NCBI RefSeq assembly: GCF_015751905.1
Contig: NZ_JADOUF010000001.1
Coordinates: 3,782,001-3,846,000 of the forward strand
Direction: 5' to 3'
Source of the DNA: Longispora fulva
Lineage (GTDB): Bacteria; Actinomycetota; Actinomycetes; Mycobacteriales; Micromonosporaceae
Length of the DNA stretch: 64,000 nt
The position numbers and the translations under genes are program-made. Of the stretch, positions 24,128 to 32,003 are shown piece after piece (the stretch's first letter is position 1; each line of letters opens with the position of its first letter). A model generated the notes under the pieces. The model had not been told where the DNA came from. It saw only the letters and a list, made by a program, of their open reading frames with translations, and did no database searches.

Positions 24128-24549
24128 GGCTGGTCATCGAATGGGGCACCGACCCGTACGTCCGCGAGCCGGTAGAAACGCTGGCCGAGCTGGACGCCGC
24201 GCTGAGCCGAGCCACGGCTGCACTGAGCGAAGATGGCCTTCCCGTCATGATCACTCTGTACAACCCCGAGGAACTGACCTCGCCGGATGGCATCCACGTG
24301 GGGCTGTTCTTCGGGGTGGGCCCCGAGCGGGCCACCGTTCAGTGGTCAGGCAAGGGCGAAAGCCTCCAGGGCTTCAGCCCGGAGGTGAAGCCCTGGGATG
24401 GCGAGCCGATCGAGTTCGACTTCGGCGGCGTGCCCACCGAGGAGACACCCGAAACTGTGCGCGTACTGCCCGCTGCGGCCCTACAAGCCGCTCGGCAGTT
24501 CACGACTACCGGCGAGCGGCCGGCCTGCCTGGAGTGGCTGGCCGTCTGA
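24124..24549 (+). CDS. Imm1-family immunity protein for the deaminase toxin
   Basis: 141 residues from GTG 24124, overlapping the toxin stop (GTGA). It has an acidic alpha/beta sequence with VIEWGTDPYVREPVETLAEL, the PVMITLYN strand, GLFFGVGPERATVQW and a C-terminal RPACLEWLAV. This fits the Imm1 family, the usual partner of SCP1.201-type deaminases. It should bind and block the deaminase active site. It is intact even though the toxin gene is interrupted, which suggests that at least part of the toxin may still be made, or that the break is recent. Confidence 0.75.
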   Translation: MRLVIEWGTDPYVREPVETLAELDAALSRATAALSEDGLPVMITLYNPEELTSPDGIHVGLFFGVGPERATVQWSGKGESLQGFSPEVKPWDGEPIEFDFGGVPTEETPETVRVLPAAALQAARQFTTTGERPACLEWLAV

Positions 24550-24558
24550 TTGGCATTG

Positions 24559-25218
24559 TCACGGGGCGACTTTCTTCTTCCGATCCTTCCGCTGCGTTCT
24601 CTGCGTCTCGGCCAGGCGGGTAACGGTTTCCCGTAGTAGGAATCCTGTTCCCCGAAGGGGCTCGGACTTGGCCAGCTTTGGCAGCCGTGCTGGGTCCAGC
24701 CCCGCGTACAGCAGAAGGCACAAGCGGGTTGTGTTGAATACCGATTCAGCCAGCACGTAAAGGTCTTTGCCGTCGTAGTGAGCTCGCTCGGCTTCGAGGT
24801 GGGTAAGGTCATTGCGGCACCCAGAAATCACGCTGCCCCAGGCCTTCGCATCTCCGATCAAGTCCGCGCCAATCATGTCGAGCCGATCGACCAAGCCTTG
24901 GAGCCGTTGGTTCAGGCTGGGGTCGTTGGCGTGGGCTAGTGAGTTGTCGAACCACTCGCGGTGCTCGGCAGGAACGTGTTCCTTTAGCGCTTTCTTCATC
25001 GCCTTGTACTCGGCCGGGTCCATGCGAACGACGTCGGTGAGCGTCGACCGGTGGAAGCCTTCGGCTGCCGAGCAGACGTTGAGGAACCGGTTCTCGCCGA
25101 AGATCCGGCTGGCCCGCATCGTCACGAGGGACCCGATGATGACCTTCAGCTCGGGTCCTTGGTTGAGCCAAGTCGCAGTCGTGTGGATTCCGCCCACCGT
25201 TTCGAACGTGGCCAGCAT
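24559..25218 (-). CDS. C-terminal HEPN part of an ApeA-type anti-phage protein
   Basis: 219 residues from ATG 25218. It begins directly after an in-frame TAG that ends the ApeA N-terminal domain. HEPN signature: Rx4H as R135-NDLT-H140, preceded by the helix pair ENRFLNVCSAAEGFHRSTL. HEPN domains of this kind are metal-independent RNases that shut down infected cells. The MLATFETVGG entry corresponds to the interdomain strand of full-length ApeA-like proteins, so this was the second half of a single protein. Downstream it faces the immunity gene, 9 bp apart. Confidence 0.75.
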   Translation of the reverse strand: MLATFETVGGIHTTATWLNQGPELKVIIGSLVTMRASRIFGENRFLNVCSAAEGFHRSTLTDVVRMDPAEYKAMKKALKEHVPAEHREWFDNSLAHANDPSLNQRLQGLVDRLDMIGADLIGDAKAWGSVISGCRNDLTHLEAERAHYDGKDLYVLAESVFNTTRLCLLLYAGLDPARLPKLAKSEPLRGTGFLLRETVTRLAETQRTQRKDRKKKVAP

Positions 25219-26013
25219 CTAATGCGGCTCTGGACGGCTCTCCTTTCGGCCTGCTCGGGATTCAACGAAGGCGGACAATAGCTCGATCCGTGCCATGGTG
25301 CCAGGGATGACGTCGCCGGACAGCACCCGCTCGGGAATGTCGGAGCGATACAGATAGACGCTTTCGACCTCGCCGGGGCTGTCCGCGCAGAGCGTCAAAA
25401 GGTTCTGGAGTGCGCTGAGATCGTCCATGATCTCGCCCAGCGGAGCCCGCTCCGAGTATTCGAGCTCGAACTGTGGCCACTGCTGAATATTGACCTTTTC
25501 GTACCGAACGTCGTCACGCGACCAACGGAAGTCGAGGACGATTTGCCCGCGTGCGAAGTCAGCTCGAACCGGCGGCGGCCGATCGAACCGTACGCTCAGC
25601 TCGCGCCGCTCCACGGCGTCCAGGGCTTCGTCTACCTGGATCGTGAGCCCGTCTTGGCCCACCCACGCAGGCAGGTCCTGCAAGCGAATGATCGCCTCGT
25701 CGAAGGCGGTGTCGTCCACGGGGAAGTGGCCACCGATCAACAAGCGATTGGCGTAGTACTCGGTAGGCGAAAGCCAAATGCAATCAACCAGGGTGACATC
25801 GACCTTGTGCCCGCCTCGGCGGATGCGCCCAAAAATGCGATCGCGCATCCCGCCCAGCAGCTCCGTACCCTCGCCGCCCGGGCCCAGCTCGCCCAGTCCG
25901 TCCAGGAGCGCCAAGTTCGTCCCCTCCGAGGGGCTGAACTTCAAGGATCCGTACACGGCGGCACCATCGCTCCCCGGTAGCCAGAAACTACCGGTGGCCT
26001 CCACGATTTCCAT
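25219..26013 (-). CDS. ApeA N-terminal domain protein, cut by an in-frame TAG
   Basis: 264 residues from ATG 26013. It matches the ApeA_NTD1 pattern: EATGSFWLPGSDGAAVYGSL, a glycine-rich second strand pair, FDEAIIRLQDLPAWVG near residue 120 and LSALQNLLTLCADSP near 210. The TAG at 25219-25221 is followed at once by the ATG of the HEPN part in the same frame. Reading CAG (Gln) for TAG would give one 484-residue protein of normal ApeA length. The best explanation is a nonsense mutation. Two separately translated subunits via a TAGATG junction are an alternative, but the nearest AAGGAGA site is about 20 bases from that ATG, too far for efficient initiation. Confidence 0.75.
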   Translation of the reverse strand: MEIVEATGSFWLPGSDGAAVYGSLKFSPSEGTNLALLDGLGELGPGGEGTELLGGMRDRIFGRIRRGGHKVDVTLVDCIWLSPTEYYANRLLIGGHFPVDDTAFDEAIIRLQDLPAWVGQDGLTIQVDEALDAVERRELSVRFDRPPPVRADFARGQIVLDFRWSRDDVRYEKVNIQQWPQFELEYSERAPLGEIMDDLSALQNLLTLCADSPGEVESVYLYRSDIPERVLSGDVIPGTMARIELLSAFVESRAGRKESRPEPH

Positions 26014-26254
26014 AGCGTCCTTACTGAACTTGTTCGCGTGTTCGCTACGGCCACGCGCCCCGCTGGCACGAGCTTCCGCTGAACTGAGCTTGCGCCTCCC
26101 AGGAGCACGGCGCGTCGGCCGTTCGGTAGCGCGCCGGTGTCCGATTTCCGACCTGCACTACGTGTCTGAACTGCCGCGCGGCAGCTACTCGATCAGTGCA
26201 ACGGTGCAAATTTCCCTTGGCTGATACTTGTCACAATTTGGGGGTTTTGTACGC

Positions 26255-26260
26255 TAGAAT
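26255..26260 (+). promoter_or_regulatory. -10 element of hicA, predicting a leaderless transcript
   Basis: TAGAAT at 26255-26260 lies nine bases before ATG 26269, and no ribosome site separates them. That is the spacing seen for leaderless actinobacterial mRNAs. No good -35 lies at normal distance; the nearest TTGTCA is 21 bp away. Confidence 0.4.
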
Positions 26261-26268
26261 CGGTCCCC

Positions 26269-26508
26269 ATGGGAAGCCGGTGGCCGTCGGTCAATGCGCC
26301 GAAAATGCTGCGGTTGCTCCAGAAGCTTGGCTACGTGATCACCCGCCAAAACGGGTCACACCGATACCTTCAGGCCGAAGGGCACGGCGTCATCATATTT
26401 GCGTTCCACGACAGCGCTACCATCGCTCCCCACATTGTGAGGAAGATACTGATCAGGGATGTTGGGCTGACCATCGATGAGGCTTGGGAGGTGCTCAAGC
26501 ATGTCTGA
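26269..26508 (+). CDS. hicA: HicA-family mRNA-interferase toxin
   Basis: 79 residues. It has the small dsRBD-like HicA fold: KMLRLLQKLGYVITRQNGSHRYL with the catalytic His31, then GVIIFAFHDSATIAPHIVRKIL. It cleaves mRNA in ribosome-independent fashion in characterised homologues. It lies ahead of hicB with an 8-bp overlap, the usual toxin-first order. Promoter evidence suggests a leaderless mRNA. All core residues look intact. Confidence 0.88.
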   Translation: MGSRWPSVNAPKMLRLLQKLGYVITRQNGSHRYLQAEGHGVIIFAFHDSATIAPHIVRKILIRDVGLTIDEAWEVLKHV

Positions 26509-27124
26509 TCTGAGGACCATCGACGTCGTAATGGCTGGGCCCATCGAGGAGGGAATCGATGACTGGACCGTGTACAGCCCTCAGATCCCTGGCTTCACTG
26601 GAGGCCGCAAGACCCGGGACGAACTGCGGGCGGCCCTGCCTGAAATGCTTGAGTTTGTCGACGTCGATGTTCCACGCACACGCATTCATCTGCACGAGGA
26701 GCACGTCTACAGGGCAGGTGACCTCGACTATCTGATCCGGGTGCGGCGCGATGATCAGCAAGAGCCGCGTGTCCACACCGCTCGGGTGCTAGAGCGCGTG
26801 CTGACCGACCCCGTGCAGCGTGCTGAGCTGCTCAGTGGCCCTCGCACGCGTACCGGTGAGGTGCTTTTCATTTGCGCCCTCGCCACCGACCGCCTCGGTG
26901 ATTTGGCAGACCAACTGCATGGATCTGGAGATGTTGCTGCCATCGTCGCACCAGTGGGAGAAGACATGATCTGGTCTGCTCGCCTGGCCAACGCCGACGA
27001 TCTTTTAGAGGAAGGGCACCCGCCGGAGTACTGGGGTTGGTCCAGGGACATGACCATCGCCGAGTTGATGCGTAGCACCAAGAGTGGCGGTCATCCCAAC
27101 GTCCTCATGTCCACCTCCGCTTGA
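26501..27124 (+). CDS. hicB: HicB-family antitoxin with long C-terminal extension
   Basis: 207 residues from ATG 26501, overlapping hicA by 8 bp. The first 75 residues form the HicB-like partial RNase H fold (VVMAGPIEEGIDDWTVYSPQ, then IPGFTGGRKTRDELRAALPE). Most HicB proteins end with a short DNA-binding domain at 100-140 residues. Here about 110 extra residues follow (RTRTGEVLFICALATDRLGD and a WGWSRDMTIAELMRS ending) that do not look like an HTH or ribbon-helix-helix. It should neutralise HicA; how it would repress its own promoter is unclear. Confidence 0.78.
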   Translation: MSDLRTIDVVMAGPIEEGIDDWTVYSPQIPGFTGGRKTRDELRAALPEMLEFVDVDVPRTRIHLHEEHVYRAGDLDYLIRVRRDDQQEPRVHTARVLERVLTDPVQRAELLSGPRTRTGEVLFICALATDRLGDLADQLHGSGDVAAIVAPVGEDMIWSARLANADDLLEEGHPPEYWGWSRDMTIAELMRSTKSGGHPNVLMSTSA

Positions 27125-27241
27125 TCGTGAGCGTGGTCAGACCAGCCGTCTTGCCGAAGGTTCGAGCGCTTCCGGCCGACGTTCGACAGCGGTGATTACG
27201 GCTGTTTACGAATAGAAAGGACATCTAGGAAGAGCTTGCGC

Positions 27242-27493
27242 CTATGACTCCTTGCCGTAGCGCTTGTCGTGAAGCTTCCGAGCGCCCCCCGACCGCATCC
27301 ACCTGACTTGGTGGGCCTGGTCTACGAACGACCGCCCCAGAGGCACCTCAGCGCCACAGCCACACCGGCACCAAGCGCGGTCCTTCGGCCGCGACAACCG
27401 CCGAGGAGGGGTACGACCCTCCAGGGCTCGCTGACCTCGCGCGATCTTGACGCGCCACTCAGAATTTGACAGAACTTGCAGCAAGCGCTCCAT
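27242..27493 (-). CDS. Small Cys-rich protein at the right edge of the island
   Basis: 83 residues from ATG 27493. A CRCGCGAEVPLG knot followed by VDQAHQVRWMRSGGARK resembles short zinc-binding proteins that recur in actinophages and integrative elements (CxCGCG, then a DxxH pair). The N-terminus is basic and helical. No good ribosome site precedes it, and a longer frame continues upstream. The role is unknown. It supports an element-derived right border. Confidence 0.45.
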   Translation of the reverse strand: MERLLQVLSNSEWRVKIARGQRALEGRTPPRRLSRPKDRAWCRCGCGAEVPLGRSFVDQAHQVRWMRSGGARKLHDKRYGKES

Positions 27494-27575
27494 CACGAAG
27501 ACTCGTGACCCACTCGGCCACGGGTTTTCGCGTCCTCGCCGGCCGGGGCCCACCGTGGTGTGGATACTGACCGGT

Positions 27576-27956
27576 ATGAACCTCGCCGCACAGATCTTCG
27601 CCGTCCTCGCCGGGCTCCTGCACGTGGTCATCTTCGCGATGGAGAGCGTCCTGTTCCGCCAGCCCGCGGTGCACGGCCGGTTCCTCGTCAAGGCCGACGA
27701 GCTCACCGCCGTCCGGCCATGGGCCCTCAACCAGGGCTTCTACAACCTGTTCCTGGCTCTCGGCGCGCTCGGCGGCGTTCTCGCGGTGCACATCGCCGAC
27801 ACCGCGACGGCCGGCGCGGCGGTCGCGCTGTTCGCGTGCGGGTGCATGCTGGGCGCGGCCCTGGTGCTGCTGGTCACGGACCGCCGGATGATCCGCGCGG
27901 CGGCCATGCAGGGCACGTTCCCGCTCCTGGCGCTCCTGTGCGCGGCGGTTCTCTAG
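27576..27956 (+). CDS. DUF1304 membrane protein
   Basis: 126 residues from ATG 27576. An upstream in-frame ATG at 27447 would add a poorly coding stretch. Four transmembrane helices are visible (about 4-24, 50-70, 76-98 and 102-124). The family pattern HVVIFAMESVLF with ALNQGFYNLFLALGAL is present. DUF1304 proteins are small inner-membrane proteins with no known activity. Codon use returns to the chromosomal norm here, so it lies outside the island. Confidence 0.85.
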   Translation: MNLAAQIFAVLAGLLHVVIFAMESVLFRQPAVHGRFLVKADELTAVRPWALNQGFYNLFLALGALGGVLAVHIADTATAGAAVALFACGCMLGAALVLLVTDRRMIRAAAMQGTFPLLALLCAAVL

Positions 27957-28034
27957 AGGAGACGGCGACACCTGACCGGGCTCCGTCGGCGACCTGACGC
28001 GGGACCCCGACGCGGCGCACCCCGGCCTCGGGCA

Positions 28035-28067
28035 CGGGCGGCGGGGCGCTTCGCGCCCCGCCGCCCG
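28035..28067. terminator. Perfect GC-rich hairpin between convergent genes
   Basis: A 15-bp stem (CGGGCGGCGGGGCGC and its complement) with a TTC loop lies between the DUF1304 gene and the GH92 gene. It is the kind of strong stem that ends transcription from both sides in high-GC actinomycetes. Confidence 0.7.
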
Positions 28068-28072
28068 CCACG

Positions 28073-31000
28073 CTACGAGTACACCTCTATCTCATAGATC
28101 CGAGCGGCCGCGTCGGTCGTCTGCGTCGGCGTCAGCACATTGACCCGCACGTACCGCCCCGACCCGCTCACCGGATGGCTCGACACGTCGGCCGTGTTCC
28201 CCCGGACCTGCGCGACGGTCATCCACGCGGACCCGTCACCACTGACCTGCACGTCGAAGTCCTTCGTGTTCCACGACGCTGACTCACCCCCGGCCCCGGC
28301 GTGCCGCACCGTCACGGTCCCCACCGGCACGGAACTCCCGAGGTCGACCTGCCACCACTTCGTGGCACCGGTCGAGCACCACTTGTCGCCAGTCCCGCCG
28401 GTCACCGACCCGTTCACGGCCTTGGCCGGGCCCTCGTTGGCGTTGCACGAGGAGTCCGCCGTGGCCGGCCTGTTCAGGGCCAGGTTCGCCCCGGTGGCCG
28501 ACGGGCCGTACACCCCGAACTCGTAGATCCGGGCCGCCGTGTTGCCGTTGTTGGTCGGCGTGGTGATGTTCAGCCGGACGTACCGGGCGGTGCGGCCGGC
28601 CACCGAGTGGTAGGTGCGGCTGGCCCGGGAGCCGGTCACGGTCACCGCCGTGCTCCACGTGCTGCCGTCGGTGCTGGTCGCGACCGTGTAGCCGCCCGTG
28701 TTCCAGCCGGTGGTCTCCCCGCCCAGCCCGGCGTGCTGGATGACGAACTGCCCGACGCTCTGATTGCTCCCCAGGTCCACCTGGAGGAACGCCCCCGAGG
28801 CCGCCGAGCACCACTTGCTGTTGTTGGTGAGGCTGCCGTCCACCGCCTTGTCGGAGCCCTCGGCGGCCCCGCAGGTGGCCGAGGAGGTGGTGGCCCGGCC
28901 GAGCGCCAGGTTGGTGCCGAGCGCCGGCGCGGCCGGGACCGGGCTGGCCCCGTCGTCGAAGGACGGCGGGACGTCGCCGGCCCCGGTGCCCCAGGCGCTG
29001 GCCGCCGAGCCCATGGTGTAGCCCAGCGTGGCGCCCGACGCGATGTCCGCGTACCGCAGGTAGTTGTGGCTCGTCGCGGTCCCGTTGACGGTCAGGCTCT
29101 GCACGTACTGGCCCGAGCCGCTGCCGGTGAGCGTGATGTTCCCGGCCGTGCGCTGGATCAGCACCGACGGGAACAGCGGGCCGTGCAGGGCGAGGGTGTC
29201 GGCCCCGGGGGTGACCGGGTACATGCCGAGCGCCGCCCACACGTACCAGGCGGACGTCGCGCCCAGGTCGTCGTTGCCGGGCAGCCCGCCGGCACCGGTG
29301 GTGAACGACTCGGCCATCACCCGGCGCACGGCGGCCGACGTGCCGGCCGGGTACCGGGCGAAGTTGTAGGCCCACGGCACGTTGTGCTCGGGCTCGTTGC
29401 CGATGTAGAAGTACGGCCTGGTCAGCCCGCCGTTGAGTTCGGTGAAGTGGTGGTCGAGCCTTTGTGCGGCCTGCGCGGGCCCGCCCATCAGGTTGACCAG
29501 CCCGCCGAGGTTGTACGGCACCATCCAGGTGTACTGCGACGCGTTGCCCTCGGTGAAGCTGCTGTTGCTCGCCGGGTCCAGCGCCCACGGCCAGGACCCG
29601 TCGCTGTTGCGCGGGTGCACGTACCCCGACTCGGGGTTGTACACGTTGCGCCACCACTGCGCCCGGGTCATGTAGGTGTTGTACTTCGCGGTGTCGCCCT
29701 GCGCCCTGGCGAACTGCGCGACGGCGAAGTCGCTGCCGGAGTACTCCAGGGAGTCCGAGGACTCGTTGTTGATGAAGTGCTGGCTGGTGTAGGTGGACTG
29801 CCGGCCGCGGATGGCACCGCCCTGGGTGGTGCCGCCGTTGGAGCTCTTGTCCATCAGGGACAGCGCGGCGGCGGTGTCGAAGTCGCGCGCCCCGAAGGCG
29901 TACATGCTGCCGACGATGATCGGGCCCGGGTCGCCGGTCATCACGAAGTCCTCGTTGGTCTGCTGCGACCACTTGGGCAGCAGGCCGCCCTGCTGGCCGT
30001 CGAGGACCATGGACGCGGCGATGTCACTGGCCTCGGCCGGGGCGACGAGGCCGACGAGCGCGGCCCAGGACCGGTAGATGTCCCAGCCGGAGTAGTTCTG
30101 GTACACGGGGTGCGAGGCGGTGTGCACAACGTTGTCAAAGCCGAAGTACTGGCCGTTGGTGTCCGAGGAGATGTTCGGGTTCTGGAACACGTGGTACAGC
30201 GCGGTGTAGAACTTCTGCAGGTCGGCGGCCGATCCGCCGGTGGCCTGCACCCGGTTGAGGATCGTGTTCCACGCGGTGTCGGCGGCCGTGCGGGTGCCGG
30301 CGAAGTCGAAGCCGGCGATCTCGGCGGCCAGGTTGGCGCTCGCGTTGGCCACGCTCACGTAGGACACGGCGACCTTGACCTGCACCGTGGCGTTCGAGGA
30401 GGTGTCGAACGTCAGGTAGGCGCCGGTGTTCGTCCCGGACGTGCTGGTCGAGCCGGCCGTGACCGTGCCGCCGTTCCAGGTGCCCGACCCGGTGGGGGTC
30501 CGGTCCGCCTGGAGTGCGAAGTAGATCTTGTAGGTCTTGGAGGAACCGCAGAAGCCGCCGGCAGTGACGTAGCCGGTGACCTGGGAGCCGCTGACGGTCA
30601 CGCTGCCCGACCGGTTGCCGGTCGCGCTGCGCGAGGTGTTGATCAGCACCCGGGCGCTGGTCGACGCCGGGTACGTCAGCTTCGCGAACCCGGCCCGGGT
30701 GGTGGCGGTGAGCTCCACGTCGGTGGAGTACTTGTCCAGCCGGGTCTTGTAGTACCCGGGCGCGGCCTGCTCGTTGGCCTTCGTGTACCCGGACGCGTAG
30801 CCCGTCCAGCCGGTCCCCGGCGAGGTGCCCAGGGCCCCGGTCACCGGCAGGATGCCGATGTCCTCGTTGTTCGCGCAGCCGGCCCCGTTGAAGTGGGTGA
30901 GGCTGAACTCCTCCACGGACGTGTCGGAGTACCGGTAGCCCGACGGCGAACCGTTCGGGGTGTCGGGGCTGAACTGCACCCCGCCGAACGGCACGACCGC

Positions 31001-31180
31001 GCCCGGGTACGTGGAGCCGCCGGCCCCGCCGGGGACCGGGTTCGGCGAGTTGCTGTCGTCGGTGCCGATGAACGGGTTGACGTGTTGGGTGAGGTTGAGG
31101 GACGCGGCGGCCGAGGCCGGCGCGGCGCCGGGCACGAGGAGTGCGCCGAACAGGAGAGCCGCTAGGAGTTGAGGTTTCAT
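28073..31180 (-). CDS. Secreted GH92 alpha-mannosidase with two discoidin (F5/8C) domains
   Basis: 1,035 residues from ATG 31180, where a signal peptide begins (MKPQLLAALLFGALLVPG). The GH92 domain (about 35-760) shows VNPFIGTDDS at its start, EEFSLTHFNGAGC, GNEPEHNVPWAYNF and GLPGNDDLGATSAWYVW. All are family hallmarks around the calcium-dependent active site. Two discoidin modules follow (about 770-900 and 905-1035; TAARIYEFGVYG and DAARIYEIEVYS endings), probably binding glycans. GH92 enzymes are exo-acting alpha-mannosidases with inverting chemistry. It is the last gene of the ABC operon, so extracellular trimming probably feeds the transporter. Confidence 0.93.
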   Translation of the reverse strand: MKPQLLAALLFGALLVPGAAPASAAASLNLTQHVNPFIGTDDSNSPNPVPGGAGGSTYPGAVVPFGGVQFSPDTPNGSPSGYRYSDTSVEEFSLTHFNGAGCANNEDIGILPVTGALGTSPGTGWTGYASGYTKANEQAAPGYYKTRLDKYSTDVELTATTRAGFAKLTYPASTSARVLINTSRSATGNRSGSVTVSGSQVTGYVTAGGFCGSSKTYKIYFALQADRTPTGSGTWNGGTVTAGSTSTSGTNTGAYLTFDTSSNATVQVKVAVSYVSVANASANLAAEIAGFDFAGTRTAADTAWNTILNRVQATGGSAADLQKFYTALYHVFQNPNISSDTNGQYFGFDNVVHTASHPVYQNYSGWDIYRSWAALVGLVAPAEASDIAASMVLDGQQGGLLPKWSQQTNEDFVMTGDPGPIIVGSMYAFGARDFDTAAALSLMDKSSNGGTTQGGAIRGRQSTYTSQHFINNESSDSLEYSGSDFAVAQFARAQGDTAKYNTYMTRAQWWRNVYNPESGYVHPRNSDGSWPWALDPASNSSFTEGNASQYTWMVPYNLGGLVNLMGGPAQAAQRLDHHFTELNGGLTRPYFYIGNEPEHNVPWAYNFARYPAGTSAAVRRVMAESFTTGAGGLPGNDDLGATSAWYVWAALGMYPVTPGADTLALHGPLFPSVLIQRTAGNITLTGSGSGQYVQSLTVNGTATSHNYLRYADIASGATLGYTMGSAASAWGTGAGDVPPSFDDGASPVPAAPALGTNLALGRATTSSATCGAAEGSDKAVDGSLTNNSKWCSAASGAFLQVDLGSNQSVGQFVIQHAGLGGETTGWNTGGYTVATSTDGSTWSTAVTVTGSRASRTYHSVAGRTARYVRLNITTPTNNGNTAARIYEFGVYGPSATGANLALNRPATADSSCNANEGPAKAVNGSVTGGTGDKWCSTGATKWWQVDLGSSVPVGTVTVRHAGAGGESASWNTKDFDVQVSGDGSAWMTVAQVRGNTADVSSHPVSGSGRYVRVNVLTPTQTTDAAARIYEIEVYS

Positions 31181-31196
31181 GGAGGGGGGTTCACCT

Positions 31197-32003
31197 CTAA
31201 CCTTTGAGGGCACCTGCCATCAGGCCACGCATGAAGAACCGGCCGAGGAGCAGGTACACGAGAAGAGTGGGCAGGCTCGCGAGGAGGGCCGCCGCCATCG
31301 CCTGGTTGAAGGGCACGGTCTGTGCTCCCGCGATGTTGTTCAGCCCCACCGTCACCGGCCAGAACTCGGTCCGGGTCAGGATCAGGCCGAACAGGAAGTC
31401 GTTCCACGCCGACGTGAACTGCCAGATCATCGACACCGCGAACGCCGGGGCGGCGATCGGCAGCGCGATCTTGAAAAAGGTGCGCAGCATGCCGGCGCCG
31501 TCGATCTCGGCCGACTCGACGAGCTCGTCGGGCAGGCCGAGGAAGTAGTTCCGGAAGATCAGGGTCGTGATCGGCAGCCCGTACACGACGTGCACCAGGA
31601 TCAGGCCGTCGAGGCCACCGACGAGTTTCAGGTCGCTCATCGTCTGGAACAGCGGAATGATGATCGCCTGGTAGGGGATGAACATGCCGAACAACATCAC
31701 CGGGAAGACGACGTCGGCTCCCGGGAACCGCCACTTCGCCAGCACGAACCCGTTGGCCGCGCCGAGGAACGACGAGATCAGGCTGGCCGGCACGGCGAGC
31801 AGCACACTGTTGACCATGCCGCCGCGCAGCTTCGGCCACACGGTCGCGAACGTGTCCAGGGACAGGTGCCTGGGCAGCGCCCACATGTGCGCCACGTCCA
31901 CCTCGCCCGGGGACTTGAACGCCGTGACCAGCAGGACGTAGACGGGCATCAGGAAGAAGCAGGCCAGCACGAACAGGGCCAGGTGGCGCAGCGTCCTGCT
32001 CAT
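31197..32003 (-). CDS. Carbohydrate ABC transporter permease (MalG type)
   Basis: 268 residues from ATG 32003, overlapping the preceding permease by four bases. Six transmembrane helices are visible. The EAA loop that docks the ATPase is at PDELVESAEIDGAGMLRTFF, which is the CUT1-family pattern. It pairs with the other permease to form the channel. The operon has no ATPase gene; in actinomycetes a shared MsiK-type ATPase normally energises such transporters (known biology; the partner is not in this window). Confidence 0.92.
   Translation of the reverse strand: MSRTLRHLALFVLACFFLMPVYVLLVTAFKSPGEVDVAHMWALPRHLSLDTFATVWPKLRGGMVNSVLLAVPASLISSFLGAANGFVLAKWRFPGADVVFPVMLFGMFIPYQAIIIPLFQTMSDLKLVGGLDGLILVHVVYGLPITTLIFRNYFLGLPDELVESAEIDGAGMLRTFFKIALPIAAPAFAVSMIWQFTSAWNDFLFGLILTRTEFWPVTVGLNNIAGAQTVPFNQAMAAALLASLPTLLVYLLLGRFFMRGLMAGALKG

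Larger units (their letters stand above)
18371..27560. mobile_element. Decayed genomic island next to tRNA-Gly carrying toxin and defence genes
   Basis: Approximate limits. The left limit is set by the tRNA terminator; the right limit lies somewhere between the HicB gene and the DUF1304 gene at 27,576. In favour: a recombinase stub, a clear drop in GC (especially 19,050-20,640), several broken genes, small proteins of the kind seen in actinobacterial integrative elements, and a cargo of deaminase toxin/Imm1, ApeA-like HEPN and HicAB. Against a functional element: there is no intact integrase, replication or transfer gene, and I found no repeat of the tRNA 3' end on the right side. Confidence 0.65.

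Noticed and set aside
27120-27570. A copy of the tRNA-Gly 3' end as a right attachment site
   Set aside because: I looked for the CATCCGCTCCA end and the T-arm sequence and did not find it, so no attachment repeat is claimed.
28301-31165. A 954-codon frame opposite the GH92 gene
   Set aside because: It is a shadow of the GH92 codon bias; no motif or start signal supports it.
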